From: Rhodospirillum sp.
GTDB taxonomy: Bacteria; Pseudomonadota; Alphaproteobacteria; Rhodospirillales; Rhodospirillaceae
Assembly (NCBI GenBank): GCA_021741145.1
Contig: JAIOYK010000008.1
Location: forward strand, 47,964 to 111,963
Direction of reading: 5' to 3'
Length of the DNA stretch: 64,000 bases
Part shown: piece by piece, positions 45,729-54,251 of the stretch
Layout of the letters: each line of letters starts with the position of its first letter
Position numbering within the stretch: the first letter of the stretch is position 1
The notes under the pieces: model-generated
Told to the model about the DNA's origin: nothing
Databases searched by the model: none
What the model saw: only the letters and a program-made list of their open reading frames with translations
Made by a program: the position numbers and the translations under genes

Positions 45729-47084
45729 CTATTCCGCCACCGGCTCGCGCATGGTGACGAATTCCTCGGCGGCGGTGGGGTGAATGCCCACCGTCGCGTC
45801 GAACTGGGCCTTGGTCGCCCCGCATTTCAGGGCCACGGCCAGACCCTGGACGATCTCCGGCCCGTCCAGGCCGACCATGTGGCAGCCCAGAACCCGATCC
45901 GTCTCGGCGTCGACGATGATCTTCATCATGGTTTTCTCGTCCCGACCGGACAGGGTGTACTTCATGGGCCGGAAGCGGGAACGGAAGATCTTAACCGGTC
46001 CCCGCTTGCGCGCCTGCTCCTCGGTCAGGCCCACGGTCCCCACCGGCGGTATGGAGAAGACGGCGCTGGCCACATTCTCGTAGTCCATCTTGCGGGGGTT
46101 GTCGTTGAAGAAGGTTTCGGCGAAGTTCAACCCCTCGTTCAGGGCCACCGGCGTGAGTTGGATGCGGTCGGTCACATCCCCGATGGCGAAGATGTTGTCC
46201 ACATTGGTGCGGTTCCATTCGTCCACGGGGATGGAGCCATTGGGGTTGGTCCTCACGCCCGCGGCCTCCAGGCCCAGGGTCGCCGTGTTCGGCGCCCGTC
46301 CCGTGGCGTACATCACCAAATCCGTTTCCAGGTCGTCGCCCGGGGTCCTCTTGAGCAGATAGGACCCGTCGTTCCGCTTGTCGATCTGGGTGATCACCGT
46401 CCCGTCGAGGATTTTGATCCCGCTCTTCTTCAGCTCATCGCCCAGGGTGTCACGGATGTCGTCGTCGAACCCCCGCAGGATCCGGTCCTTGCGGATGATC
46501 AGGGAGACATCGGAACCAAGCGCGTTGAAGATTCCGGCGAATTCCACGGCGATGAAGCCACCGCCGACGATCACCACCCGTTTGGGCAGGCTCATCAGGT
46601 CAAGGGCCTCGTTGGAGGTGATCGCATGCTCGATCCCCGGGATGATGGGCATGGAGGGCCAGCCGCCGACGCCGATCAGGATCCGCTCCGCCGTCACCCG
46701 CTTGCCGTTGACCGCCACCGTATGGGCGTCGATCAGCTTGCCCCGGCCTTCCAGCAGGGTGACCTTGTTGTTGCGCAGGATGTTGCGGTAGACGCCCTCC
46801 AGCCGCTCCAACTCCCGGTTCTTGGCGGTGACCAGGGTCGGCCAGTCGAAGGAGACATCCCCCACGGTCCAGCCATATCCGGCGGCGTCCTCGAGGTCAT
46901 GGGCGAAATGGGCGCCGTAAACCAGCAACTTCTTGGGCACGCAGCCGCGCATCACGCAGGTGCCGCCGATGCGGCTGCTTTCCACCACCGCCACCCGGGC
47001 GCCGTAGGATCCCGCCAAACGAGAGGCCCGCACGCCGCCGGAACCCGCGCCAATGGTGACAAGATCATAGTCGTACTGGGCCAT
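45729..47084 (-). CDS. gor: Glutathione-disulfide reductase
   Basis: 451 residues. FAD site IGAGSGGVRASR, redox disulfide GGTCVMRGCVPKKL, NADP site VIVGGGFIAVEFAG and the C-terminal dimer domain with GIHPTAAEEFVTM carrying the catalytic His-Glu. It keeps glutathione reduced using NADPH, relevant to GrxD in the same window. Confidence 0.97.
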   Translation of the reverse strand: MAQYDYDLVTIGAGSGGVRASRLAGSYGARVAVVESSRIGGTCVMRGCVPKKLLVYGAHFAHDLEDAAGYGWTVGDVSFDWPTLVTAKNRELERLEGVYRNILRNNKVTLLEGRGKLIDAHTVAVNGKRVTAERILIGVGGWPSMPIIPGIEHAITSNEALDLMSLPKRVVIVGGGFIAVEFAGIFNALGSDVSLIIRKDRILRGFDDDIRDTLGDELKKSGIKILDGTVITQIDKRNDGSYLLKRTPGDDLETDLVMYATGRAPNTATLGLEAAGVRTNPNGSIPVDEWNRTNVDNIFAIGDVTDRIQLTPVALNEGLNFAETFFNDNPRKMDYENVASAVFSIPPVGTVGLTEEQARKRGPVKIFRSRFRPMKYTLSGRDEKTMMKIIVDAETDRVLGCHMVGLDGPEIVQGLAVALKCGATKAQFDATVGIHPTAAEEFVTMREPVAE

Positions 47085-47185
47085 GGGAATTCTCTCTCTC
47101 GCGGGGGCGGATCAGGGAACGGACGGAGGAAAGGGGTTGCTAACATAGGAGCCAATCGCCCGCCAGGAAAGGGGGCGTTGGATCC

Positions 47186-47824
47186 CTAAATATCCCTCTC
47201 GCCCTGGGGCCGGGGCGCGGGCTTGGTCAGGGGGAGGGGGTCCTCCTCGCCGGGGGCTGGACCGGTGGGGTCGTCGGCCCGGCCCTTCCGGTCCAGGAAC
47301 CCCTCCAGGAAGCGGGTCCAGCGGTCCACTTCCTTCTTCACCTTGGGGGCCGCGGATTTCAACTCCGCTTGCGCCTGACAGACGGCGTTGTCGGCCATGC
47401 AGCGGCTGGAGCAGCCCGCCAGCGCGCCGTCGTCGCCGTAATACCGCACCCGGCAGTCCAGGGAGCAGGCTTCCTGCTGGCTGTCGCAATCCGCCCCGCT
47501 GGGGACGGCTCCGGCCCGGCCATCGGCGCCGTTCGCCAAACCATCCAGGAAGCCCTGGATGCGGTCGGTCTGCTCGGTGAGCGCGTCCAGGCCCTTCCCG
47601 GCCTCGCAGACCGCCCGGTCCGCGGCGCAGCGGGCGGCGCAACCGGCCTGGCCCGCGTCGTCGGCCTCCAGAACATCACAGGCGTTGACGCACCCCGCGT
47701 GGGCCGAGGCACAGGCATCCGCCCGGGTTCCCTGGGCCGTGGCGACACCCGCGACCAGCAGAACCGCGAGGGCGATCCCCGCTTCGGACATAACCGCGAG
47801 GAACGGAACGCGAAAGAAGGGCAT
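47186..47824 (-). CDS. Secreted protein with two six-cysteine modules, function unknown
   Basis: 212 residues; AAGGTGA precedes ATG. A signal peptide (about 1-30, ending VATAQ) exports it. Two modules share the same spacing: Cys38, 45, 49, 62, 66, 73 (C-x6-C-x3-C-x12-C-x3-C-x6-C) and Cys113, 120, 124, 138, 142, 149 (same with x13). Each is followed by a helix of the same type (DRIQGFLDGL; DRWTRFLEGF). The mirror-like pattern suggests a disulfide-bonded helical hairpin, or metal or cluster binding. The C-terminus is proline- and charge-rich. Family not recognised. It lies downstream of torAC but beyond a hairpin. Confidence 0.75.
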   Translation of the reverse strand: MPFFRVPFLAVMSEAGIALAVLLVAGVATAQGTRADACASAHAGCVNACDVLEADDAGQAGCAARCAADRAVCEAGKGLDALTEQTDRIQGFLDGLANGADGRAGAVPSGADCDSQQEACSLDCRVRYYGDDGALAGCSSRCMADNAVCQAQAELKSAAPKVKKEVDRWTRFLEGFLDRKGRADDPTGPAPGEEDPLPLTKPAPRPQGERDI

Positions 47825-47897
47825 GGGGCTTCACCTTGTGGCGCGAAAGAATGGTCGAGCCATCAAGTTTACCATGGGCGACGCGGCGAAACAAAGG

Positions 47898-47942
47898 CGC
47901 CCCCTCCCCTCCGGACGGGAGGACAGGGGGCGAGACGCGGTG
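47898..47942 (-). terminator. Terminator after torC
   Basis: CGCCCCCT (47898-47905) pairs with AGGGGGCG (47935-47942), with an inner CCTCC/GGAGG pairing. On the minus strand CCTTTGTTT follows. It ends the torA-torC transcript eight bases past the torC stop. Confidence 0.6.
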
Positions 47943-47949
47943 CCTTGGA

Positions 47950-49110
47950 TCAGGATCCCGCGCCCACCGGCGGCATGTCGGCGGCGTGGGTCTGCAAATA
48001 CCGCAGGACCAGCCGGGTTTCCTCCGGCGACAGGCTGGTTTTCGGCTGGTAGGCCTGGACGTCCGCCTGCCAGGCCAGAATACCGCGGCTGTCGGGGACG
48101 TGGACCGAATGGCAGACACCGCATTGGCTGGTGTAGGTATCCCCGGCGACGGTCCACAGCATGTCCACGTCGGCGGTCAAATCAGCCGCGGGCAACCAGC
48201 CCTCCAGGGCGCTTTCCACCCAGTCCTGGTCTCCATCGGCGTAATAGCGGCTTTCCCCCAGGGTCACCCGCTCCACCGCGTCGCTGGCGATGGACAGGTT
48301 GAGGATCCGCTTGCCGAAGGCGGCGTATTGGCCGCGCAGACTGTCCCCCGCCCGCCAGCCGGAGGAGCGGACCTTGACGAAGTCCCCGTCCCGCGCCAGC
48401 CGGGTCACGGAAACCCCGGGCAGAATGGCGGCCAGCTTCTCCGCCTCGGCCCCCGGTTCGGCGCGCAAGGCGCTGGTTCGCTTGGTCCAGAGCCGCGGAG
48501 CCTCAAGGGATTCCGTCCTGGCCATGAAGGCCACGGCCCGTTCCCGGGCCCGCCCCGCCAGATCGGGCATCTTGTGGGCGATGCCCTTGTGGCAGCCGAT
48601 GCAGGTTTCCCCCTTGTCCTTGGCCTCGGCCATACGCTTGGCGCCCTCCGCCGTCTGGCCATGGAAGTCCATGGCGTCGAAGGAATGGCAGGATCGGCAT
48701 TCGCGGGAGTCGGTGGCCTCCAACTGACTCCACACATGTTCGGCCATGTCGATGCGCCGGGCCTCGAACTTCTCCGGGGTGTCGATGGTCCCCATCACCG
48801 CGTGATACAGCTCGGTGGAGGCCTGGATCTTGCGCAGGAGTTTGGGTCCCAGGGCCGTCGGAACATGGCAGTCCGGGCAGGTGGCGCGCACGCCCGACGG
48901 GTTCCGGGCATGGGCGGTGGTCAGATATTCCTGGTACACCGTGTCCTTCATTTCGTGACAGGACAGGCAGAAGGTTTCCGTGTTGGTGGCGTCCAGGGCG
49001 GCGTGAAACCCGCCCCAGCCGATCAGGGCCACGACGGCGCCAACGCAAAGGATAACGAAGGCTCCCCGTCTTGAAGGACGAGTGAGCCAGGACAGCACGG
49101 GGCGTTTCAT
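47950..49110 (-). CDS. torC: Pentaheme c-type cytochrome TorC (NapC/TorC family)
   Basis: 386 residues. An N-terminal membrane anchor (GAFVILCVGAVVALIGWGGFHAAL) precedes five CxxCH motifs: CLSCH, CPDCH, CRSCH, CIGCH in the NapC-like part and CGVCH about 50 residues from the end. Four hemes plus a C-terminal fifth is the TorC pattern. It should take electrons from the quinol pool to TorA in the periplasm. It lies downstream of torA, the reverse of the E. coli torCAD order. Confidence 0.92.
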   Translation of the reverse strand: MKRPVLSWLTRPSRRGAFVILCVGAVVALIGWGGFHAALDATNTETFCLSCHEMKDTVYQEYLTTAHARNPSGVRATCPDCHVPTALGPKLLRKIQASTELYHAVMGTIDTPEKFEARRIDMAEHVWSQLEATDSRECRSCHSFDAMDFHGQTAEGAKRMAEAKDKGETCIGCHKGIAHKMPDLAGRARERAVAFMARTESLEAPRLWTKRTSALRAEPGAEAEKLAAILPGVSVTRLARDGDFVKVRSSGWRAGDSLRGQYAAFGKRILNLSIASDAVERVTLGESRYYADGDQDWVESALEGWLPAADLTADVDMLWTVAGDTYTSQCGVCHSVHVPDSRGILAWQADVQAYQPKTSLSPEETRLVLRYLQTHAADMPPVGAGS

Positions 49111-49157
49111 CTCTCATGGGTCCTTTTCCGCCCGATCCGGGACAGAATGGTCCGGGC

Positions 49158-49187
49158 GGACCGGGGAGAGGTTATCCCCCTCGGTCC
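49158..49187 (-). other. Hairpin between torA and torC
   Basis: GGACCGGGG and CCCCCTCGGTCC (49158-49187) can fold with one bulge. It lies in the 101-base torA-torC gap and could set the relative amounts of reductase and cytochrome. Confidence 0.4.
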
Positions 49188-49211
49188 ACCCGGTATGTCC
49201 CACAAGCCGCG

Positions 49212-51638
49212 TCAGGCGGCGGTGGGTTCGGAGAAAGTCGTGATCGCCGGAAGCGGCCCCTCGAACTTCTCGATCTCGGCCAGAACCGTATGGCCGATAT
49301 TGCCCTGGGCCAGCTTGGACGTGCCCTTGTCGGGCGTCAGGACGTTGACGTCGCCATGTTTGCACAGGGTTCCAGGCACTCCCGGCTCGGCCGGATCGTA
49401 CCAAGCCCCCTCGCACAGTTGGGCCACGTGGCGGCTGACCGCGTCGGTGATCACCGCGCCCGCCAGGACTTGGCCGCGCCCGTTGAAGACACGGACCACG
49501 TCGCCGTCGGCGATCCCCCGTTCCGCGGCGTCCTCCGGATGGATCCAGATGGGCTCCCGTCCTTGGACCTCATAGAGAGCCCGCAGGCTTTCCGAGTTGT
49601 TCAATTGGGAATGCAGCCGGTAGTACGGGTGGTGGGTGACGATGTGGAACGGATGCTTGTCCGATTCCGCGCCGCCCAGACGCTCGATGGGTTCCATCCA
49701 GGTCGGGTGGCCCGGGCAGTCGTCAAGATTATAGCCAGCGATACGCCGGGACAGAATTTCGAACTTTCCGGACGGAGTGGCCACGGGGTTCAGCAGCGGA
49801 TCTTCCCGGAAGTCGGCGAACTGTACATAGTTCCGCGTCTTTTCCGTGGGCTCGAAGGTCAACACCTGGGTTTCGTTCCAGAACGTGTCGAAATCGGGGA
49901 TGGCGATCTCCTTCTTCTCGGCGTCTGCCATGCCTTTTTCATAGATATGGCGCAGCCATGCCATTTCGTCACGGCCCTCGGTGAAGGCATCCTCGAACCC
50001 CAACCGGGCACTGATGGCGCGGTAGATGTCAAAGTCCGACCGGGCCTCGTAGAGGGGCTCGATCACCTTGCGCATGGCCGCGAGGCCATTCCCGGCCTCC
50101 GTGATCGCGGTCATATCATTGCGTTCGAAGGACGTGGTGGCTGGCAGCACGATATCGGCGAACCGGGCCGTCTGGGTCCAGAAGATGTCCTGGACGATGA
50201 TGGTTTCCGGATGGTGCCAGAACTGGATGTGCAGGTTGCGGTCCTGGTGGTGGTGCATCGGGTTGCCCCCCGCCCAGTAGACGAGCCGCAGATCCGGCGC
50301 GGTGAAGGTCTTGCCGTCGTATTCGTATTCGGCGCCCGGGTTGGCCAGACACCAGGGCACGCGGGATACGGGGATGGGCGGAGGCAGTCCTTCCGGCGCG
50401 TCACCCGCGGGTAGGCCGGCGAAGACCGGCGCGTGGGCCTTGGGAACCCCATAGTTGGCATAGTGCAGGGTGAAGTCGGCGCCGCCACCGGGCAGCCCGA
50501 CGGTCCCCAGCATGCACCCAAGGGTGAAGGCCATCCACGGACCCTGTTCCCCATGGTCCTGACGCTGGATGGACCACCCCATGGTGATCAGGGTGCGCTT
50601 GGACGCCATGGACCGGGCCAGATCCTTGATGGCTTCCGGAGCAACGCCGCAAATTGCGGAAGCCCAGTCCGCCGTCTTGGCGGTTCCGTCCTCCTCGCCC
50701 GTCAGGTAGGCGGCGAACGCCTCGAAGCCGGTGGTGTAATCGGCCAGAAAGGCCGTGTCGTGCAGATTCTCCATCAGCAGGGTATGGGCGATGCCCAGCA
50801 TCATGGCCACGTCCGTTCCCGGACGGGGGGCGATCCACTGGGCGTTCAGATAGTCCGCCGTGTGGGTGCGGATGGGGTCGACGACAATCGCCGGACGACC
50901 CGATTCCTTGTATTGGCGCATGTAGTCGAAGGTGGAATGGTTGGGCGCGTTGGAGCCGATCCGACAACTCACCATGGGGTCCGAGCCCCAGAAGACGATC
51001 TGCTCGGTCCCCTTGAGATGGGCCTCCCAGGAGGAGGAGGCATAGAACGACCCGCCAATCACATAGGGCAAGATCACCCGAATGGAGCCGGTGCTGTAGG
51101 TGTTGACGTCGTCCACGAACCCGCCATTCAGGTTCAGCATGCGATAAAGGCCATTGGCGCAGTTATGGAACAATCCGGTGCTCTTCCAGCCATAGGACCC
51201 CCCATAGATGGCCTTGCAGCCATGGGTGTCCTTGACCCGGGTCAATTCCTTGGCCACCAGATCCAGGGCCTCGTCCCAGGTCACCTGGACGAAGTCCCCC
51301 TTACCCCGGTCGGATCGGTCGCTGTCGACGCCCTTCTCCAGGAAGCTCCGACGCACCATCGGGTGGCGGATACGCGAGGGGGCGTTCACCACATCGGACA
51401 GGGCCGTGATCATTTCCGTCGGCGCGGGATCAACAGGGTGGGAGGGCGTCGCCACCAGACGTCCGTTCTCGACCTTTGGCAGACAGAGACCAAAGTGGTT
51501 CGCGGAGACGGCGGCGGCCAGAGTGGACGCCCGGGCTCCCTGGAACAGGCCCGGCGCGAGGATCGCGCTCGCCGTCAAGGCGGTGACGCCCTTCAGCACG
51601 GCCCGGCGCGATAGGGGAATGTGAAGATGATCGGTCAT
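49212..51638 (-). CDS. torA: Trimethylamine-N-oxide/DMSO reductase, molybdopterin catalytic subunit TorA
   Basis: 808 residues starting MTDHLHIPLSRRAVLKG, a twin-arginine signal (SRRAVLKG) ending about GARAST. It is a DMSO reductase-family bis-MGD enzyme without an N-terminal Fe-S cluster: YSTGSIRV carries the Ser182 expected to bind Mo, and FWGSDPMVS, VVDPIRTHTADYLNAQWIAPRPGTDVAMML (in part) and NPMHHHQDRN line the cofactor. The partner torC favours TMAO reductase over DMSO or biotin sulfoxide. No torD chaperone or TorSTR system is seen here. Confidence 0.88.
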   Translation of the reverse strand: MTDHLHIPLSRRAVLKGVTALTASAILAPGLFQGARASTLAAAVSANHFGLCLPKVENGRLVATPSHPVDPAPTEMITALSDVVNAPSRIRHPMVRRSFLEKGVDSDRSDRGKGDFVQVTWDEALDLVAKELTRVKDTHGCKAIYGGSYGWKSTGLFHNCANGLYRMLNLNGGFVDDVNTYSTGSIRVILPYVIGGSFYASSSWEAHLKGTEQIVFWGSDPMVSCRIGSNAPNHSTFDYMRQYKESGRPAIVVDPIRTHTADYLNAQWIAPRPGTDVAMMLGIAHTLLMENLHDTAFLADYTTGFEAFAAYLTGEEDGTAKTADWASAICGVAPEAIKDLARSMASKRTLITMGWSIQRQDHGEQGPWMAFTLGCMLGTVGLPGGGADFTLHYANYGVPKAHAPVFAGLPAGDAPEGLPPPIPVSRVPWCLANPGAEYEYDGKTFTAPDLRLVYWAGGNPMHHHQDRNLHIQFWHHPETIIVQDIFWTQTARFADIVLPATTSFERNDMTAITEAGNGLAAMRKVIEPLYEARSDFDIYRAISARLGFEDAFTEGRDEMAWLRHIYEKGMADAEKKEIAIPDFDTFWNETQVLTFEPTEKTRNYVQFADFREDPLLNPVATPSGKFEILSRRIAGYNLDDCPGHPTWMEPIERLGGAESDKHPFHIVTHHPYYRLHSQLNNSESLRALYEVQGREPIWIHPEDAAERGIADGDVVRVFNGRGQVLAGAVITDAVSRHVAQLCEGAWYDPAEPGVPGTLCKHGDVNVLTPDKGTSKLAQGNIGHTVLAEIEKFEGPLPAITTFSEPTAA

Positions 51639-51992
51639 GAGTGGTTGCCTTTCCCGAGGGGGAAGGCGATGGACCGATCCGGATCTCCGGACACCACCCG
51701 CCAATCTCCCCTTCATATCCGGATCGGGGGATCCGGAATCGGACGTGAACCACGGTGGGCAAGGCAGTCAAAGCGGTGCCTTGGACTCGTGGGCGCGAAC
51801 AAGGGTCGCCAGGCCGAAAAACGGCCCATCCCTCGCCATCATGGTCGACGGCGCCGAGGATAAAACGATCAGAGGGAGGGAATGAAAGCGTCGCCTAAAC
51901 CATTTGGGCGCATCATCGAACCGCGCTGTATCGAGCCTCCATAAGGCGCGACGGCCATAAAAATAGTGTCATGCAATCCAACGCGATATGCA

Positions 51993-52006
51993 TTGATCCA
52001 GAACAA
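51993..52006. promoter_or_regulatory. Candidate FNR-type box upstream of torA
   Basis: TTGATCCAGAACAA matches TTGAT-N4-ATCAA at nine of ten fixed positions. Anaerobic control would suit a TMAO reductase, but it is 355 bases before the torA ATG, so a long leader would be needed. Confidence 0.35.
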
Positions 52007-52071
52007 AGCAACAAATTTTATGCGATTTCCCGATCATCCCGCCACGCGGGCTTGTCGAATCTCGCCATTCA

Positions 52072-52100
52072 AATGAACGCGAAGAATGTTCATTCGAACA
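52072..52100. promoter_or_regulatory. Overlapping inverted repeats, candidate DeoR/GlpR or TorR operator
   Basis: AATGAAC (52072-52078) and GTTCATT (52088-52094) are a perfect inverted repeat, and TGTTC-ATTC-GAACA (52087-52100) is a second one sharing the middle. TGTTC/GAACA half-sites recall GlpR operators, and TGTTCAT recalls the core of E. coli tor boxes. The site lies about 70 bases before the DeoR-type GTG, a good place for autoregulation. Confidence 0.45.
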
Positions 52101-52170
52101 ACACAAAGTCGTCACACCCCTGTAACGACCTATCCGTATCCTCCGGTCCATGAACAGGAGGAACCCACCC

Positions 52171-52998
52171 GTGAGTCCGGACGAACGCCGCAGTGAGATC
52201 GCCGAACGGGTCCGCCGGGATGGCGCGGCCACCATCGAGGATCTGGCCGCCCATTTCCAAGTGACCGAGCAGACCATTCGCCGGGATGTGAACGCCCTCT
52301 GCGAGGAGGGCGTCCTGCGCCGCCGCCACGGAGGTGTGACTCTGCCCAGCCTAGTGGACACCATCCCCGGAGAGAACCTGCCCTATGGCCATCGCCAGCG
52401 CTTGAACCTGCCGGAGAAGCGCGCCATTGCCCGCACCGTCGCCGAGCACATCCCCGATGGGGCGTCCCTGGCCATTTCCGTCGGCACCACGCCGGAACTC
52501 GTCGCCCTGGCCCTGCTGCGCCACCGGGGTCTGCGGATTTTCACCAACAATCTGAACGTGGCGCTGGCTTGCTGCGCCAATCCGGATATCCAGGTAACCA
52601 TCGCCCGGGGCCGGGTCCGCCCCCTTTACCGCGACGTCGTGGATCCCTCCGTTCCCGATTTCTTCGCCACCTATTCCGTGGATTTCGGGATTTTTGGGGT
52701 CGGTGGCATCGACACCGAGGGAACCCTCCTGGATTTCGCCGAGGAAGAGGTCGCCGCCCGCCAGGCCATCGCCGCGGCGAGCCGGCAGACCCTGCTGGTG
52801 GCCGACCACGCCAAATTTGGCCGGAACGCCGTGGTCGCCGGGGGCAAAATCACCGACGTCGACCACCTGTTCACTGATCGCCCCCCTCCGGAGGCCTTGG
52901 GAGTCCGCCTTTGGGGCGCGGGGATCGCCCTCCATCTGCCCCCCGACCACAGCCAAACCGCCCCCCCCCTCCTCCAGCCCAAGGAGGTCCAGCCATGA
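52171..52998 (+). CDS. DeoR-family transcriptional regulator (GlpR-like)
   Basis: 275 residues from GTG, chosen because AGGAGG (52156-52161) lies nine bases ahead; ATG 52150 would add seven residues. The HTH is EIAERVRRDGAATIEDLAAHFQVTEQTIRRDVNAL, followed by GVLRRRHGGV. The C-terminal sugar-phosphate sensor has AISVGTTPELVALAL and DFGIFGVGGID. It overlaps ugpC by ATGA, so it probably controls this importer in response to glycerol-3-phosphate or a related phosphate ester. Confidence 0.9.
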   Translation: MSPDERRSEIAERVRRDGAATIEDLAAHFQVTEQTIRRDVNALCEEGVLRRRHGGVTLPSLVDTIPGENLPYGHRQRLNLPEKRAIARTVAEHIPDGASLAISVGTTPELVALALLRHRGLRIFTNNLNVALACCANPDIQVTIARGRVRPLYRDVVDPSVPDFFATYSVDFGIFGVGGIDTEGTLLDFAEEEVAARQAIAAASRQTLLVADHAKFGRNAVVAGGKITDVDHLFTDRPPPEALGVRLWGAGIALHLPPDHSQTAPPLLQPKEVQP

Positions 52999-54134
52999 GC
53001 CACCTGGAGATAAGGGGACTCTCGAAACAGTGGGGCGGAATCACCGCGGTGAAAGAGGTCTCCCTGATCGCGGAGAGGGGGAGCTTCACGGTCCTGCTGG
53101 GTCCCTCGGGCTGCGGAAAATCCACCCTGCTGCGCATGGTGGCGGGGCTGGAGGAGCCGAGCGCGGGCCACATCCTGATCGATGGCCGGGACGTGGCCCA
53201 CGTGGATCCGGCCAAGCGGGGGATCTCCATGGTCTTCCAGTCCTATGCCCTGTTCCCCCACCTGACCGTCGCCGAGAACATCACCTTCGGACTGCGCGTC
53301 CGCAAGGTTCCCAAGGCCGAGCGGAACCGGCGCCTCGTCCAGGTAGCCGAACTGGTGGACCTGAGCGCCTACCTGGACCGGCGCCCCGCCCAGTTGTCCG
53401 GCGGCCAGCGCCAGCGGGTGGCACTGGCCCGGGCGGTCATCGCCGAACATGCCGTCTGCCTGATGGACGAACCCCTGTCCAACCTGGACGCCAAGCTGCG
53501 CCATGCCATGCGCATGGAGTTGCGCGCCCTGCAACGGCGGTTGGGGATGACGGTGCTCTATGTCACCCACGACCAGACGGAGGCCATGAGCATGGCCGAC
53601 CAGGTGGCTCTGATGAACGGGGGAACCGTGGTCCAGAGCGGCCCGCCAGAGGTCCTCTACAAAGACCCGGCGACCACCTTCGCCGCCCGCTTCCTGGGGG
53701 CGCCGCCCATGAACATTCTCCCCCTGCGCCCGGTCATGGGGGGCATGGCCCTGGCCGCGGATCCCCTGGACCGCCCCCTGATGCGCGCAACCCTGCCCGA
53801 CGGCTGTGCCTTGGGGCTGCGGCCCGAGGACCTGATCCTCGCGCCCAATGCGCCCCAGGCGCCCGGCTTGCCGGTGAGTGTGATCAGCGAGGACTACCAC
53901 GGGGCGGATACCGTGCTGGGTCTGCGGATCACCTCGACGGGGTCCGCCGATCCGCACGACCCAAAAGGAGAGATTTTGGTCCGGCTGCCCGGTCGAGTCT
54001 CGGCCGAGAGACAGGGCATCCAACGCCTGTCCTGGCGAGACGACGCCGCCCGGCTGTTCGGACCGGATGGAAAGAAGCGGGATCCGTCGCCACGGATCCC
54101 GCCTCCCCAGGGGCCGGCCCAAGAGCCTGAATGA
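52995..54134 (+). CDS. ugpC: Glycerol-3-phosphate-type ABC importer ATP-binding protein UgpC
   Basis: 379 residues; AAGGAGG (52981-52987) precedes an ATG overlapping the regulator's stop. MalK/UgpC type: Walker A GPSGCGKST, signature LSGGQRQRVALARAV, Walker B VCLMDEPLSNLDAKLR, switch YVTHDQTEAMSMAD, and C-terminal OB/TOBE region from about 245. Neighbours ugpBAE define the transporter. Confidence 0.9.
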   Translation: MSHLEIRGLSKQWGGITAVKEVSLIAERGSFTVLLGPSGCGKSTLLRMVAGLEEPSAGHILIDGRDVAHVDPAKRGISMVFQSYALFPHLTVAENITFGLRVRKVPKAERNRRLVQVAELVDLSAYLDRRPAQLSGGQRQRVALARAVIAEHAVCLMDEPLSNLDAKLRHAMRMELRALQRRLGMTVLYVTHDQTEAMSMADQVALMNGGTVVQSGPPEVLYKDPATTFAARFLGAPPMNILPLRPVMGGMALAADPLDRPLMRATLPDGCALGLRPEDLILAPNAPQAPGLPVSVISEDYHGADTVLGLRITSTGSADPHDPKGEILVRLPGRVSAERQGIQRLSWRDDAARLFGPDGKKRDPSPRIPPPQGPAQEPE

Positions 54135-54206
54135 ACCGGCTCCTTCATCGCCGCGCGCGACCAACCAAGCCCGAGGGCGTGACCGCGGTTTCCTGCGACG
54201 ACGCTA

Positions 54207-54228
54207 GCGGTGGATGGAGATCCACCGC
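54207..54228 (+). other. Hairpin in the ugpB leader
   Basis: GCGGTGGA (54207-54214) pairs with TCCACCGC (54221-54228). It lies between ugpC and ugpB, ten bases before the GGGAG ribosome site, and may protect the ugpB mRNA 5' end or adjust expression. Confidence 0.4.
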
Positions 54229-54251
54229 CCAACATTGGGAGATTAAGCACG

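Larger units (their letters stand above)
51639..52170. other. torA-deoR divergent intergenic region
   Basis: These 532 bases separate divergent genes and contain no convincing gene. The right half is AT-richer and holds a candidate FNR box (51993-52006) and GAAC/GTTC inverted repeats (52072-52100). Promoters for both directions should be here; the torA leader could be several hundred bases long. Confidence 0.5.
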
